Of a DNA stretch of 64,000 bases, positions 16,609 to 25,975 are shown one piece after another (positions within the stretch are counted from its first letter, which is position 1; each line of letters opens with the position of its first letter). The position numbers and the translations under genes are program-made. The DNA comes from Streptomyces longhuiensis (GTDB lineage: Bacteria > Actinomycetota > Actinomycetes > Streptomycetales > Streptomycetaceae), in the NCBI RefSeq assembly GCF_020616555.1, contig NZ_CP085173.1, positions 9,192,001 through 9,256,000 of the forward strand, in the 5' to 3' direction. Below the pieces are notes generated by a model that saw nothing but the letters and a program-made list of their open reading frames with translations, was not told the origin of the DNA and made no database searches.

Positions 16609-18123
16609 ATGAGCGGTCACACACGCCGAAGGATCCTCCAGGGAGCGGCAATCGCGGCAGCCGGCAGCGTCGTCGGGGGCTACGGTCCCGTCTACCACGC
16701 CACCGAGGCACAGGCCGCCGTCCGCGGCACGGCTGCCGGAGCCGGGGGCGGGGATTCGACTCCGTTCCTGGAGGGCGCGTTCGCGCCGGTCACCGAGGAA
16801 CTCACGGCGTTCGGCCTCGAGGTGACCGGCCGGGTGCCGCGCGACCTGGACGGCCGCTACCTGCGGACCGGCCCCAACGCTCTGGGAGTCGAGGATCCCC
16901 GGGCCCACCACTGGATGCTCGGCGACGGCATGGTGCACGGGGTACGGCTGCGCGGCGGGCGCGCCGAGTGGTACCGCAACCGGTGGGTGCGTTCCTCGCA
17001 GGTGGCACGGAAACTGGGTGAGCCGTACCCCGGCCAGGCGCCGCCCGACGACTTCGCGTGCAACACACATGTCATCCCGTACAAGGGCCGCATCCTGGCC
17101 CTCCAGGAGAGCGGACCGCTGCCGTACGAACTGGACGGCGAGCTGAACACGGTGCGGCCCTACGACTTCCGCTCCACGCTGGAGGGCGCGTTCACCGCGC
17201 ACACCAAGTACGACGCGGCGGCGGACGAACTGCACGCGGTGGCGTACTACCCGACCTGGGACCACGTGCGGCACCTCGTGATCGACGGGACCGGCCGCGT
17301 GGCGCGGACCACCAGGATCCCGGTCGCGGGCGCGCCGATGATGCACGACTTCGCCCTGAGCGGGAAGTACGTGGTGATCGTCGACGTCCCGATCACCTTC
17401 GACATGGCCGCTGCCGAGGCGGGCGCACCCGTGCCGTATGTGTGGAACCCGAAGCACCCGATGCGGGTGGGGGTGATGCCCCGAAGTGGTGGCGCCACGC
17501 GCTGGTTCGAGATCGATCCGGTGTTCTATTCGCACACGCTCAACGCGTACGACCAGGGCGACACCGTCGTCATGGAGCTGACCACCATGCCCGCCCCGTT
17601 CTACGCCGCGGGCCGGGGCAACGGCGGGCCCTCCACGACCGGCACGCCCGTACTCGACCGGTGGACCATCGACCTGCGTGCGGGCCGAGTGACCAGCACC
17701 CGGCTCGACGACCTGCCGCAGGAGTTCCCCCGCGTCAACGAGTCCCTGGTGTCGCGGCGGCACCGCTTCGCGTACGCGGCGAGCGCCGCGGAGATGTGGC
17801 GCGCCTACGAAACGGTCGACGGGGTGCCGCCGGACGACAAGTTCACCAACTGCCTCGTCAAGCACGACATGCTGCGCGGCAACCGCCAGGTGCACCGCTT
17901 CCCGCGCGGCGCGGCGGCCGGAGAGCCGGTGTTCGTACCACGCCACGGAGCACGGGACGAGGACGACGGCTATCTCCTGTCCTACGTGCACAACCCCGAC
18001 CGCGGAGCCGGCGACCTGGTGATCCTCTCCGCCCAGGACTTCACGGCCCGCCCCCTGGCCCGTATCCACCTTCCGGGCCGGGTACCGCTCGGGTTCCACG
18101 GGAGCTGGGTGCCGGACGCGTGA
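16609..18123 (+). CDS. Tat-exported carotenoid oxygenase family protein
   Basis: A 504-residue member of the carotenoid cleavage/lignostilbene dioxygenase family. It begins with a twin-arginine signal ('RRRILQGAAIAAAGSVVGG', about residues 6-24), so export in folded form is predicted. The beta-propeller iron site can be assigned to His residues in 'TAHTKYD', 'MMHDFALSGKY', 'FYSHTLNAY' and the C-terminal 'GFHGSW'. 'DLDGRYLRTGPNALG' and 'HHWMLGDGMVHGVRL' are family N-terminal motifs. Expected chemistry is oxidative cleavage of a conjugated or stilbene-type double bond with Fe(II) and O2. No carotenoid synthesis genes are in the window, so an external substrate is plausible. Confidence 0.88.
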   Translation: MSGHTRRRILQGAAIAAAGSVVGGYGPVYHATEAQAAVRGTAAGAGGGDSTPFLEGAFAPVTEELTAFGLEVTGRVPRDLDGRYLRTGPNALGVEDPRAHHWMLGDGMVHGVRLRGGRAEWYRNRWVRSSQVARKLGEPYPGQAPPDDFACNTHVIPYKGRILALQESGPLPYELDGELNTVRPYDFRSTLEGAFTAHTKYDAAADELHAVAYYPTWDHVRHLVIDGTGRVARTTRIPVAGAPMMHDFALSGKYVVIVDVPITFDMAAAEAGAPVPYVWNPKHPMRVGVMPRSGGATRWFEIDPVFYSHTLNAYDQGDTVVMELTTMPAPFYAAGRGNGGPSTTGTPVLDRWTIDLRAGRVTSTRLDDLPQEFPRVNESLVSRRHRFAYAASAAEMWRAYETVDGVPPDDKFTNCLVKHDMLRGNRQVHRFPRGAAAGEPVFVPRHGARDEDDGYLLSYVHNPDRGAGDLVILSAQDFTARPLARIHLPGRVPLGFHGSWVPDA

Positions 18124-18154
18124 GACCCGGCATCCGGTGTCTGCCGGCAACGTG

Positions 18155-21112
18155 TCACGGTTCGGGGAGATCGGTGCGGCTGAGGCCTTCCACCGCTTGA
18201 GCGTGCTCTCTGGGGTACCTGTCGGCGCCCGGTACCGCGAGTGCGGTGCGGAACTGGTCCCTCGCTTCCGCGATCCGGCCCGCCGCGCAATAGGAGCGGC
18301 CCAATCGGCAGCGGATGTCCATCTCACTGCGGTCGTGGTCGGGATCGTCTCGTGGTGCCAGAGTCCGGTGCTGCGAGAGGGCCTGTTGGTAGGCGGCCGC
18401 GGCGGCACGCAGGTTTCCTGCACTGTGCTCCGCCGTACCCAGTCTGGTCAGGGCGAGCGTGTGCAGAGTGACGTCGCCGGTTTCCTGGATGAGGCCGGCC
18501 ACCTGACGGAGCAGGGCCTGGGTCCCGGGGCGGTCGAGGTAGAGGTAGAGGTCCAGGGTGGACGTGAGGGCCCTGTTGATCGCGCGAGGGTGGCCGAGGA
18601 CCATGCCGGGGACGAACGCGGTGCGGAAGCAGGCCAGCGCTTCCTCATCGCGCCCCTGGGCGTGGTGGACGAGCCCGAGGGCGAAGGATGCCATCGCGGC
18701 GAGCCAGTGATCGTCACACTGCTGAGCCAGTTCCAGTCCCGAGGCGAGCCACGAGACTCCTTGTCTGCCTCGTTCCGTGTTCGGCCCTGCGGTTCCCAGA
18801 CCGGCCATGGCTCCCAGCCCGACCAGGGCCCGGGCCTCTTCGCGGCCGTCCTCGCGCTCACGGCTGAGTGCCAGCGCCTGGTTGAGACAGGCGAGCGCCT
18901 CCGGGAAACGGGCCCGGTGCATGAGAGTGAGGCCGAGGGCGTTGCGCAGGGAGAGGTCCATACGCCGGTCGGTGGCCCGGTCCGCTTGTGCGAGAGCGAT
19001 CTCGAGGGCGGTCTGGCACTCGTGAAACCGACCCCGGCCCAGAAGGTGGCCGGTCAGTGCCTCGGCGATCCAGCATGCGTGGTCGGTTTCGCCGAACGCC
19101 GCGGCGTGTCCGACGACGTCGACGAGCTCCGCGCCGGCCGAGTCGAGCCAGAGGGTTGCGTCCCTCCACTGTGTGAAGGGGGCTCCGGCGGGTTGCGGGC
19201 CATTGGGGAAGGCGCCGGCGCCCCAGGCGCTGGCGATCCGGGCGGCGTCCAGATAGAGCCGGAGGGCAGCCCGGCGTACGGCGCCGGTCTCGGCGGGTGC
19301 GGCTTCCGCCAGCCGCCGCGCATGCACGCGCACCAGGTCGTGCATCCGGTAGCGGCCCGGACGAGGCTGCTGCAGCAGACTCGTGTCCACCAGACTCTCC
19401 AGGACCAGTTCGGCATCCTGCGGCGACCAGCCGAGCATCGCCGCCGGTGTCCGCACGTCGAACTCGACCGTCGGTGCCAGGCCCAGGGTGCGGAACCCCT
19501 GCTGCTGCGTGGGTGAGAGCTGGTCGTAGGACAGGCGGAAGGCCGCCTCCACGCTGCGGTCCCCGGCGCTCAGTTCGCCCAGCCGATGCGCGTCGTCCGT
19601 CATGCGTTCCACGAGGTACGCCAAAGTCCAGGCCGGGCGGGTCTGCAGCCGCGTACCGGCGATGCGCAGTGCCAGCGGCAGCCCGTCGCACATCCGGACC
19701 AACTCACGTGCCGCCTCGGGCTCCCGGTCGGTGCGCTCCGGCCCGACGATGTGCCGGATCAGGCGGGTCGCGTTGCCGGTGCCCAGAGTGTCCAGGGTGA
19801 CCCGCAGATCGGCATCCAGCGCGGGCAGGCGCCGGCGACTGACCACGATCACGCTGCTGCCCGGCCCGGACGGCAGCAGCGGTTGAATCTGCCGTGTGCC
19901 CAGAGCATCGTCGAGTACGAGAAGAAGCCGCAGGGAGCTGGTCGCCGTGCGCCAGTGAGTCATGAGTTCGTCGAGGTCGTTCGGCACCTCGCGGTCGTCC
20001 GCGCCGATGGAGCGCAGCAATCGCCTCAGCACTCGCTGCGGCGAGAGTTTCTGACGCGCTGTGCTGTGCGCGTGCAGGTCCACGAACAGGCAGCCGTCCG
20101 GGTAGCGGTCGCGGATGTGCTGAGCCGCGCGTACGACGAGCGCGGTCTTGCCGACCCCTGCCGGACCGTCCACCGCCACGACGGATACGGAGTCGGGCTC
20201 ACAGGGCGCCATGAGGAGCGCGAGTTCCTCCTCCCGCCCGACGAGCTGCCCGGTGTCGGCCGGCAGCTGATTGACGGCGGGGCGGAGCCGCGACCGGTCC
20301 GGCGCGGTGGCCCGGCCCGCCGCGGGACCCAGAAGATGGCCGCTGTCCTGCCGCAGCACGGCGTCATGGATCCGGCTGAGCTCCTCACCGGGATCGACGC
20401 CGAGCTCGTCGCGCAGCCGTACACGCAAGTCCTCGTACGCCTTCAGCGCCTCCGCCTGGCGCTCGCAGCTGTACAGAGCACGCATCCGCAAGGCCATCAG
20501 CGACTCGTCGAACTGATCGGACTCGGGCAGGCAGGCCAGGTCGTCCAGGGCGTCACCGAACCGGCCGAGCAGAACCAGGCATTCGAGCCGGGCCAGCCGC
20601 AGCGTCCGCCGCCGTTCCAGCAGACGTCGGCGCTCGGCCTGCGCGAAGGGGCCGGGCAGATTGGCCAAGGGCTCGCCCTGGAAAAGCGTGAGCGCCGCCG
20701 ACAACTGGTGTGCGGCGGTGGGTAGATCGCCCGATGCCTTGGCACGCAGCGCCTCGTCACCCCGTTCGGCCAGGTCCGCCACGTCGAGACGGACGTGGTC
20801 GGCCGCGCAGCGGTACCAGCCTTTGCCGCTGAGGATCACCGACTCCGCGGGCCGGGTGCCTGCGGTGTCGAGTGCTCTGCGCAGCGGATTGACGTGACTG
20901 GCCAGCACCTTGTGACCGGTGGCGGGAGGATCGGCCCCCCACACTGCGTCGAGCAGCCGTTCATGACTCACCATGGCTCCGTGGCGGAGCAACAACGCGG
21001 CGAGCACTGCCTGCCGTTTGGCGGGCCCCAGGTCCAGGGGTGTCTCGCCCCGCCAGGCCCGCATCGGCCCGAGCACCTCGATGCGGAGCCGCTGAGGCGA
21101 TCTCCCGCCCAC
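18155..21112 (-). CDS. AfsR/SARP-family regulator with NB-ARC and TPR domains
   Basis: A 985-residue regulator. Residues about 1-100 form an OmpR-like winged helix ('RLRIEVLGPMRAWRGETPLDLGP...VSHERLLDAVWG'). Residues about 100-260 form the BTAD helical domain. An NB-ARC ATPase follows from about residue 285, with Walker A 'GPAGVGKTALVV' and 'RLLLVLDDALGTRQI'. The C-terminal third consists of tetratricopeptide repeats. This is the architecture of AfsR, a global activator of secondary metabolism, and of large SARP regulators. No biosynthetic cluster adjoins it here, so the target is unknown. GTG start after GGAGG. Divergent from the nitrilase-family gene. Confidence 0.92.
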   Translation of the reverse strand: MGGRSPQRLRIEVLGPMRAWRGETPLDLGPAKRQAVLAALLLRHGAMVSHERLLDAVWGADPPATGHKVLASHVNPLRRALDTAGTRPAESVILSGKGWYRCAADHVRLDVADLAERGDEALRAKASGDLPTAAHQLSAALTLFQGEPLANLPGPFAQAERRRLLERRRTLRLARLECLVLLGRFGDALDDLACLPESDQFDESLMALRMRALYSCERQAEALKAYEDLRVRLRDELGVDPGEELSRIHDAVLRQDSGHLLGPAAGRATAPDRSRLRPAVNQLPADTGQLVGREEELALLMAPCEPDSVSVVAVDGPAGVGKTALVVRAAQHIRDRYPDGCLFVDLHAHSTARQKLSPQRVLRRLLRSIGADDREVPNDLDELMTHWRTATSSLRLLLVLDDALGTRQIQPLLPSGPGSSVIVVSRRRLPALDADLRVTLDTLGTGNATRLIRHIVGPERTDREPEAARELVRMCDGLPLALRIAGTRLQTRPAWTLAYLVERMTDDAHRLGELSAGDRSVEAAFRLSYDQLSPTQQQGFRTLGLAPTVEFDVRTPAAMLGWSPQDAELVLESLVDTSLLQQPRPGRYRMHDLVRVHARRLAEAAPAETGAVRRAALRLYLDAARIASAWGAGAFPNGPQPAGAPFTQWRDATLWLDSAGAELVDVVGHAAAFGETDHACWIAEALTGHLLGRGRFHECQTALEIALAQADRATDRRMDLSLRNALGLTLMHRARFPEALACLNQALALSREREDGREEARALVGLGAMAGLGTAGPNTERGRQGVSWLASGLELAQQCDDHWLAAMASFALGLVHHAQGRDEEALACFRTAFVPGMVLGHPRAINRALTSTLDLYLYLDRPGTQALLRQVAGLIQETGDVTLHTLALTRLGTAEHSAGNLRAAAAAYQQALSQHRTLAPRDDPDHDRSEMDIRCRLGRSYCAAGRIAEARDQFRTALAVPGADRYPREHAQAVEGLSRTDLPEP

Positions 21113-21257
21113 CCCCGACCTCCAGTCCCGTACATCTTCGGAAATTCGTCAGCATTGCAGCACGTCCGGCCGGGGCGGCGGACACGGTATTGCACAATCC
21201 GCACAACTGAGGGTGGTGCGAGACGGCGTCTGTGTGCCGGCTGGGAGGCTGAGGTCC

Positions 21258-21965
21258 ATGAAGATCGCGACAGCGCAGTTCACGTGTGTTGCTGCGGACA
21301 TTGCGGCGAACGTGCGGCAGATGGCTGCCCTCGTCGACGAGGCGCGCGTGCAGGGGGCCGAGCTGGTGGTGTTCCCCGAGCTCGCGCTGACCGGGTACGA
21401 GCTCGACGCCGTGCGTACCTGTCGTGATCTGTGGGTGCGGGCGGACGACCCGCGCTTGGATGCGATCCGGGCGTCCGGTGTCGCCGGAGTCGTCAACTGT
21501 GTTGCGCCCACCGATGGGGAGCGGCCCGCCATCGAGACATTGGTCTTCGGGGCCGATGGCGAACTGATCACCACGTACCGCAAGCAGCGGTTGTTCCAGC
21601 ACGAGCAGGACGTGTTCGCGGCCGGCCGGAGCGACGGACGGTTCGAGCTCGGAGGACTTCGCTTCGCGCTGGCCACGTGCTTCGACAACCACTTCTCCGA
21701 TCTGGTCTCCCGAGGCGCCACTGATGAGTGCCAGGTGCATCTCGCCAGCTCGCTATACGGCACGGGCGGCGGGGCGGAAGAGCTGGCGGCGGTGTATCCG
21801 GGCATCGCCGAGCGCTTCGGCCTGTATGTGGTCGTGGCCAACCATGTCGGCCCGGCCGGTGAGTGGACCGGTTGTGGCCGCTCCGCACTGTGGGCCCCGG
21901 GAGGTGCCCTGCTCGCACAGGCCGATGCCCATACGCCCATGGTGGTCACTGCCGAGGTCGGGTAG
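21258..21965 (+). CDS. Carbon-nitrogen hydrolase (nitrilase superfamily)
   Basis: A 235-residue amidase-type enzyme. The catalytic triad is readable: Glu41 in 'VVFPELALTGYE', Lys109 in 'TTYRKQRLF' and Cys141 in 'ALATCFDNHFS'. It hydrolyses an amide or carbamoyl bond, substrate unknown. The ATG at 21258 follows GGGAGGCTGAGG. It is short for the superfamily (usually 260-300 residues) but both ends of the fold appear present. It is transcribed divergently from the SARP regulator and followed by a universal stress gene. Confidence 0.85.
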   Translation: MKIATAQFTCVAADIAANVRQMAALVDEARVQGAELVVFPELALTGYELDAVRTCRDLWVRADDPRLDAIRASGVAGVVNCVAPTDGERPAIETLVFGADGELITTYRKQRLFQHEQDVFAAGRSDGRFELGGLRFALATCFDNHFSDLVSRGATDECQVHLASSLYGTGGGAEELAAVYPGIAERFGLYVVVANHVGPAGEWTGCGRSALWAPGGALLAQADAHTPMVVTAEVG

Positions 21966-22092
21966 AGCGGGCGCGCGCTGTTCGACGTTCGGAGCGGCGG
22001 TCCCGGGGGCCGCCGCACACTGCTGTCCTCGCGTGGCGGTGTGTAGGGGTTTCGGAGACTGTGGTGGTACGGGCGTCGGAAGGGTGAACGCG

Positions 22093-22533
22093 ATGGACAG
22101 GGTGCCGAGGATCGTGGTGGGCGTCGACGGTTCGCCCTCTTCGCAGGCCGCGCTGCGCTGGGCGGTACGGTACGCGGGCCTTGTGGGCGGGAGGGTGGAG
22201 GCGGTCTCGGCGTGGGAGGTACCCGGTATGGCGTCATGGTCGGCCCCGGCGGTGGACACCGACTTCGACGAGGGCCAGGCCGAGCGGGGTCTGGTCGAGG
22301 AGGTTCGCGCCGTCCTCGGCGAGGGCGGCGCGAACCTGGTGCACGAACGGCTGGTGCGTGGTAACGCGGCCGAGGTACTGGTGGATGCGGCCGAGGGCGC
22401 CGAGATGCTGGTCGTGGGCGGTCGTGGCCACGGAGGCTTCCGCCGGGCCCTGCTCGGTTCGGTGAGTCAGCAGGTGGCGCACCACGCTCCGTGCCCGGTG
22501 ACGATCATCCGGCCGGACCTGTCTGTCGAGTGA
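22093..22533 (+). CDS. Universal stress protein (UspA family)
   Basis: A 146-residue single-domain Usp. 'RIVVGVDGSPSSQAALRWAVRYA' opens the fold. 'GGRGHGGFRRALLGSVSQQVAHHAPCPVTII' is the G-2x-G-9x-G-S/N ATP-binding motif, so it is of the ATP-binding type. The ATG follows GGAAGG at 9 nt. It stops 16 bp before the convergent helical-repeat gene. Confidence 0.9.
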   Translation: MDRVPRIVVGVDGSPSSQAALRWAVRYAGLVGGRVEAVSAWEVPGMASWSAPAVDTDFDEGQAERGLVEEVRAVLGEGGANLVHERLVRGNAAEVLVDAAEGAEMLVVGGRGHGGFRRALLGSVSQQVAHHAPCPVTIIRPDLSVE

Positions 22534-22549
22534 CCTCCCGCCCGTTGCG

Positions 22550-23833
22550 CTATGTCGCCTCACCCAGGTGGCTCAGCGCTTGGCGGAAGTCGTCGAGGGC
22601 GGGCCCGAACTCGCGGGCCGCGGTGTGGAAGGTCGATCGGTCGATCAGGATCTCGGCCAGTGTGCGGGGACCGTTTGCCGGGTCCTGCAGGGACAACTGG
22701 TAGGCCAGGCTCACTCCTTCGTCGAACAGCGGGCGCACTCGCTCCGCGAACAGATGGGTGCGCTGCTGCCAGTAGACAGCGGAGCGGACGGTGAGGACTC
22801 GGTGGAGCCGCACCAGTTCGGCCAACTGTTGATCCGGGTCTTCAGCGGCTCGCAGGGCAAGGCTGTCCACCCTTTCGCGCAGAGTGATCCGGCTGTCGAA
22901 GTAGCTCTGCTTGACATCGGGAGTCCACACCATGGGCGTTGACCCCGAAGGGAAGCGCGGTTCACCGGACGGCTGCCGCTCGCTGTCGGCGCCGGAGAAG
23001 GGCAGCAGCACCGCCCAGAAGGATGTTTGATAACCGCTCCAGGACCTGCGCTCACCCGTGGCGGCCAATTCCGTCAGCAAGGCGAGCGCTTCTTGCCGTA
23101 CGGCGGTGGCCTGTTCGCCTCGGCCGCATGTGTCGAGCAGGTGCGCGTAGCCGATCAGCGAGTAGAGGTGGCAGGCCATCGGGCCGCGGTCGTTCGCGGC
23201 CTCGGCCGCTTCCATGTCGACGAGTGTGGCGAAGGCGTCGAGTGCTTCGCCGGACCGGCCTGCGGCATCCAGAGCGGCGATCCATTCCAGGAGTGACCAG
23301 GCGAGACTCCCGCTGTTGGGACCGTGGGGCAGGAGCGCCCCGACCCACTCGGTCAGCGCGTCGGCAGCCTCGGCGAAGCGGCCTTCCTCAGAGAGAGCCG
23401 CAGCCCATACAGGCAGCCCGCGAACCCTTGGGTCTCCGGTCAGTTTCGCCTGCGCACGGCCGACGGCGACCATCTCGGCGCGCAGGGCCAGACCTTCGGA
23501 GCGTCGGCCCTGGGCGTACAGCTCTCTCTGGCAGGAGTCGAGCGCTTCGTACAGAACGTCGGCACGGGCGGGTTCGGTCGGATCGATGGCCCGTGCCGCG
23601 GCCACCGCCTCCTCGCGCAGCGCGAGACACGCTACGTGGGGTCGGCCGGCGCCGGTGTCGTAGCTCCGGCGCTGCAGGGCCTTGGCCAGCAGGGGCAGGT
23701 AGGCGGCGGGGCTGACGTGGGCGAGTACTCGGTAGGCATCGACTTCCTCGCGCGGAGTGCGGCGTCCGGAAGCGAGCAGCACATTCCGCGCCCGCACTAT
23801 GTCGTCCTGATCGACGTTCCCCGAGTGAGTCAT
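22550..23833 (-). CDS. TPR-like helical repeat protein, unknown function
   Basis: A 427-residue protein built from helix pairs that look like degenerate tetratricopeptide repeats ('LPVWAAALSEEGRFAEAADALTEWV', 'YSLIGYAHLLDTCGRGEQATAVRQEALALL'). No DNA-binding or catalytic domain is visible. It resembles the C-terminal part of regulators such as the SARP upstream, and could be a stand-alone sensor or protein-interaction module. No operon partner; the flanking genes are a convergent usp and a DUF4389 gene upstream on the same strand, 127 bp away. Confidence 0.6.
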   Translation of the reverse strand: MTHSGNVDQDDIVRARNVLLASGRRTPREEVDAYRVLAHVSPAAYLPLLAKALQRRSYDTGAGRPHVACLALREEAVAAARAIDPTEPARADVLYEALDSCQRELYAQGRRSEGLALRAEMVAVGRAQAKLTGDPRVRGLPVWAAALSEEGRFAEAADALTEWVGALLPHGPNSGSLAWSLLEWIAALDAAGRSGEALDAFATLVDMEAAEAANDRGPMACHLYSLIGYAHLLDTCGRGEQATAVRQEALALLTELAATGERRSWSGYQTSFWAVLLPFSGADSERQPSGEPRFPSGSTPMVWTPDVKQSYFDSRITLRERVDSLALRAAEDPDQQLAELVRLHRVLTVRSAVYWQQRTHLFAERVRPLFDEGVSLAYQLSLQDPANGPRTLAEILIDRSTFHTAAREFGPALDDFRQALSHLGEAT

Positions 23834-23960
23834 GGCGGAGATTCTGCGTGCGTCGGAGAGGGCCGAACAAGCCTGGTGACCTGTGCCGTTCGTCCTACGA
23901 AAATGCCTTCTGACCTGTCATGATGGGTGTGTCATCACCCCTTTGACGCTGTGGAACCGG

Positions 23961-24770
23961 TCAGAAGTGCTCCGGTGCCACGGCGCCGGCCGAGTGATCG
24001 GTGATGTCGTAGGTGTCGTCGGAGTGGTAGTTGACGGTGCTGTTGGCGATCTGTGCGACCAGGCCGAGCAGCAGGAACAGCACGACGAGGACCTTGGCCG
24101 CGGTGTCGAGCAGCAGCGGCCGTGTGCCCGAGCGGACCTCCTCTGCGGGTACCGGCTCGTCGCCGAAGAGCCGCTTGGGGTAGGCGGGCGTGAGCAGCAG
24201 GAGATACGCGTTCAGACGCAGGCTGTACCGGACGACGGCTGCCGTGGCGGCGTACAGCGGAGCGGGCAGGCGCCCCAGGATGAGGGCGATGAGCCAGAAC
24301 ACCCAGCAGAGCGTGACCCAGCCGCTGCGGACGAGGGTCGCGACGATGGCCGCGGGGATGATCAGGATCAGGCGGAAGAACACCGCGAGGCGGTTGAGCG
24401 GGGTGGCGCGGAGTTCGATCTGCACCGGGTATTGAGGGGCCGAGAAGGCGAAGGGCGGGTAGCGGTCGACCAACAGCGTGGCACTCGCGTTGACCCGGGT
24501 CTCGTACGCCAGGACGGAGCCCAGGAACGAGAAGATCCCGTCCGGCAGACGCCCCATGAACAGAGCCGCGAACCAGCCGACGATCACGACGAAGAACGCC
24601 GCGACAGCGAGAAAGAACAGCACAATGTACTGGGGAATCAGCAGCAACCACCGCAGCAGCACGGTCCAGCGTCTCTGACGTTCGGGCGCGGGGACGTCGA
24701 GGGCCGGAAGCCACTCGGCGCCGCTTCCCGCGGCGCCGGTCGCGGGTCGCTCGCCCCAGCCTGTCGCCAT
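23961..24770 (-). CDS. DUF4389 integral membrane protein
   Basis: A 269-residue protein with two related DUF4389-like halves. Each has a membrane segment pair and the feature 'YPVQIELRATPLNRLAVFFRLILIIPA' or 'RRWTVLLRWLLLIPQYIVLFFLAVAAFFVVIVGWFAAL' in part. The charged cytoplasmic stretch between contains 'RVNASATLLVDRYPPFAFS'. The ATG at 24770 has an excellent AGGAG 5 nt upstream, so an in-frame ATG at 24842 was not used. Function unknown; members are common Streptomyces membrane proteins. Confidence 0.78.
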   Translation of the reverse strand: MATGWGERPATGAAGSGAEWLPALDVPAPERQRRWTVLLRWLLLIPQYIVLFFLAVAAFFVVIVGWFAALFMGRLPDGIFSFLGSVLAYETRVNASATLLVDRYPPFAFSAPQYPVQIELRATPLNRLAVFFRLILIIPAAIVATLVRSGWVTLCWVFWLIALILGRLPAPLYAATAAVVRYSLRLNAYLLLLTPAYPKRLFGDEPVPAEEVRSGTRPLLLDTAAKVLVVLFLLLGLVAQIANSTVNYHSDDTYDITDHSAGAVAPEHF

Positions 24771-24889
24771 GAGCACTCCTGATCGTTCCGGTACGGCTGA
24801 CACCGACATGCTGTGCCCTCCCGGCCGAGCCCGCGCGGGCACAGAGCCAAACGGAGGCGGCCGGCAGGTGGGGGGTGGGGGAGCCCATC

Positions 24890-24927
24890 GCCTGGGTCCG
24901 GTGCCACACCCGGCACCGGACCCAGGC
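24890..24927. terminator. Strong terminator hairpin
   Basis: A perfect 16-bp stem (GCCTGGGTCCGGTGCC and its complement) with a 6-nt loop. It lies 30 bp beyond the stop of the 3-hydroxyisobutyrate-dehydrogenase-like gene on the minus strand. Confidence 0.75.
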
Positions 24928-24956
24928 GCTCCCGCATGCCGCCGGGCCCGCTCCGG

Positions 24957-25892
24957 TCACACGGCCGCCGGCGTACTCGCCTCCCGCGCCTTGGTCGCCG
25001 GGAGCCGGAATTCCTGGCCCGCCAGGGACTCGTACAGACGGACCGGGCTCATCTCGCCCGCCAGGTCTCCGTGCTGGGCCTTGGAGCGGCGGTAGATCTG
25101 CTCGACCAGGGCCGACAGCTCGGTCGAGACGCCGATGTCGCGGCCCAGGTCCACGGCGAGCCCGAGGTCCTTGCAGGCCAGTGCCATGGCGAACGAGTCG
25201 TCGTAGTCCCCGTCGGTGAGGATCGACATGATGTCGTTCTCGAGGAAGTTCGAGGCGGCCGGGCTGGCCAGGAGGGCGTTGCGCAGGGTGTCCAGGGCGA
25301 CGCCCGCCTTCACGCCCATGGCCAGGACCTCGGCGGACGCGGTGAGGTGGGTGAACCACAGCAGGTTGATCATGAGCTTGACCGTGTAACCGGCGCCCAG
25401 CGGACCCACGTGGAGGATACGGTCGGGGTCGCCCATCACCTCGAGGACGGGCAGCGCCGCCGCGAAGTCGGCGTCGGAGCCGCCGACGAAGATCTGCAGT
25501 TGCCCGGCCTTGGCGCCGTGCGCCATCCCGCTCACCGGTGCGTCGAGCCGGCGCACACCACGCTTGTCGAGCACCTCGGCGGCGACCCGGTCGGCGGCGG
25601 CCGGTGTGGACGTGGACATGTCGATCCACAGGGACCCGACAGGCAGCGCCTCGGCGACCGCGCCGCGCAGCAGCACGTCCTCGACGATGCGCGGGTTGGG
25701 CAGCATCGTCACCAGCACCTCGGCGTCGCTCGCGCACAGCGCGGCGGTCTCCGCCCACGCGGCACCGAGAGCCACGTGCTCGGCGGCGGCCTCGGGGCGG
25801 GTGTCGTGCACCGTCACCCGGTGCCCCGCCTGGATGAGATGACGGGCCATGTGGCCGCCCATGTTGCCCAGACCGATGAATCCGATCCTCAT
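24957..25892 (-). CDS. NAD(P)-dependent oxidoreductase, 3-hydroxyisobutyrate dehydrogenase-like
   Basis: A 311-residue beta-hydroxyacid dehydrogenase. N-terminal Rossmann motif 'GFIGLGNMGGHMARHL', substrate loop 'DAPVSGMAHGAKAGQLQIFVGG', and catalytic Lys in 'GAGYTVKLMINLLWF'. It should oxidise a small 3-hydroxyacid or reduce the matching semialdehyde. AAGGAAAG precedes the ATG. It is the second gene of the operon led by the Fae homologue (83 bp gap). Together with the aldehyde dehydrogenase on the other side of the IclR gene it suggests an aldehyde-forming catabolic route. Confidence 0.88.
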   Translation of the reverse strand: MRIGFIGLGNMGGHMARHLIQAGHRVTVHDTRPEAAAEHVALGAAWAETAALCASDAEVLVTMLPNPRIVEDVLLRGAVAEALPVGSLWIDMSTSTPAAADRVAAEVLDKRGVRRLDAPVSGMAHGAKAGQLQIFVGGSDADFAAALPVLEVMGDPDRILHVGPLGAGYTVKLMINLLWFTHLTASAEVLAMGVKAGVALDTLRNALLASPAASNFLENDIMSILTDGDYDDSFAMALACKDLGLAVDLGRDIGVSTELSALVEQIYRRSKAQHGDLAGEMSPVRLYESLAGQEFRLPATKAREASTPAAV

Positions 25893-25975
25893 GATCTTTC
25901 CTTACTGCAGCGGGGTACGAGGGTGTAAAGGGAATGCCGTAAGTGCGGTGCGGGGGTGGGGAGTTGGGCGGACGG

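Noticed and set aside
15772..18423. An 883-residue minus-strand frame over the carotenoid oxygenase gene
   Set aside because: No coherent domain; the + strand gene has Tat signal and iron ligands.
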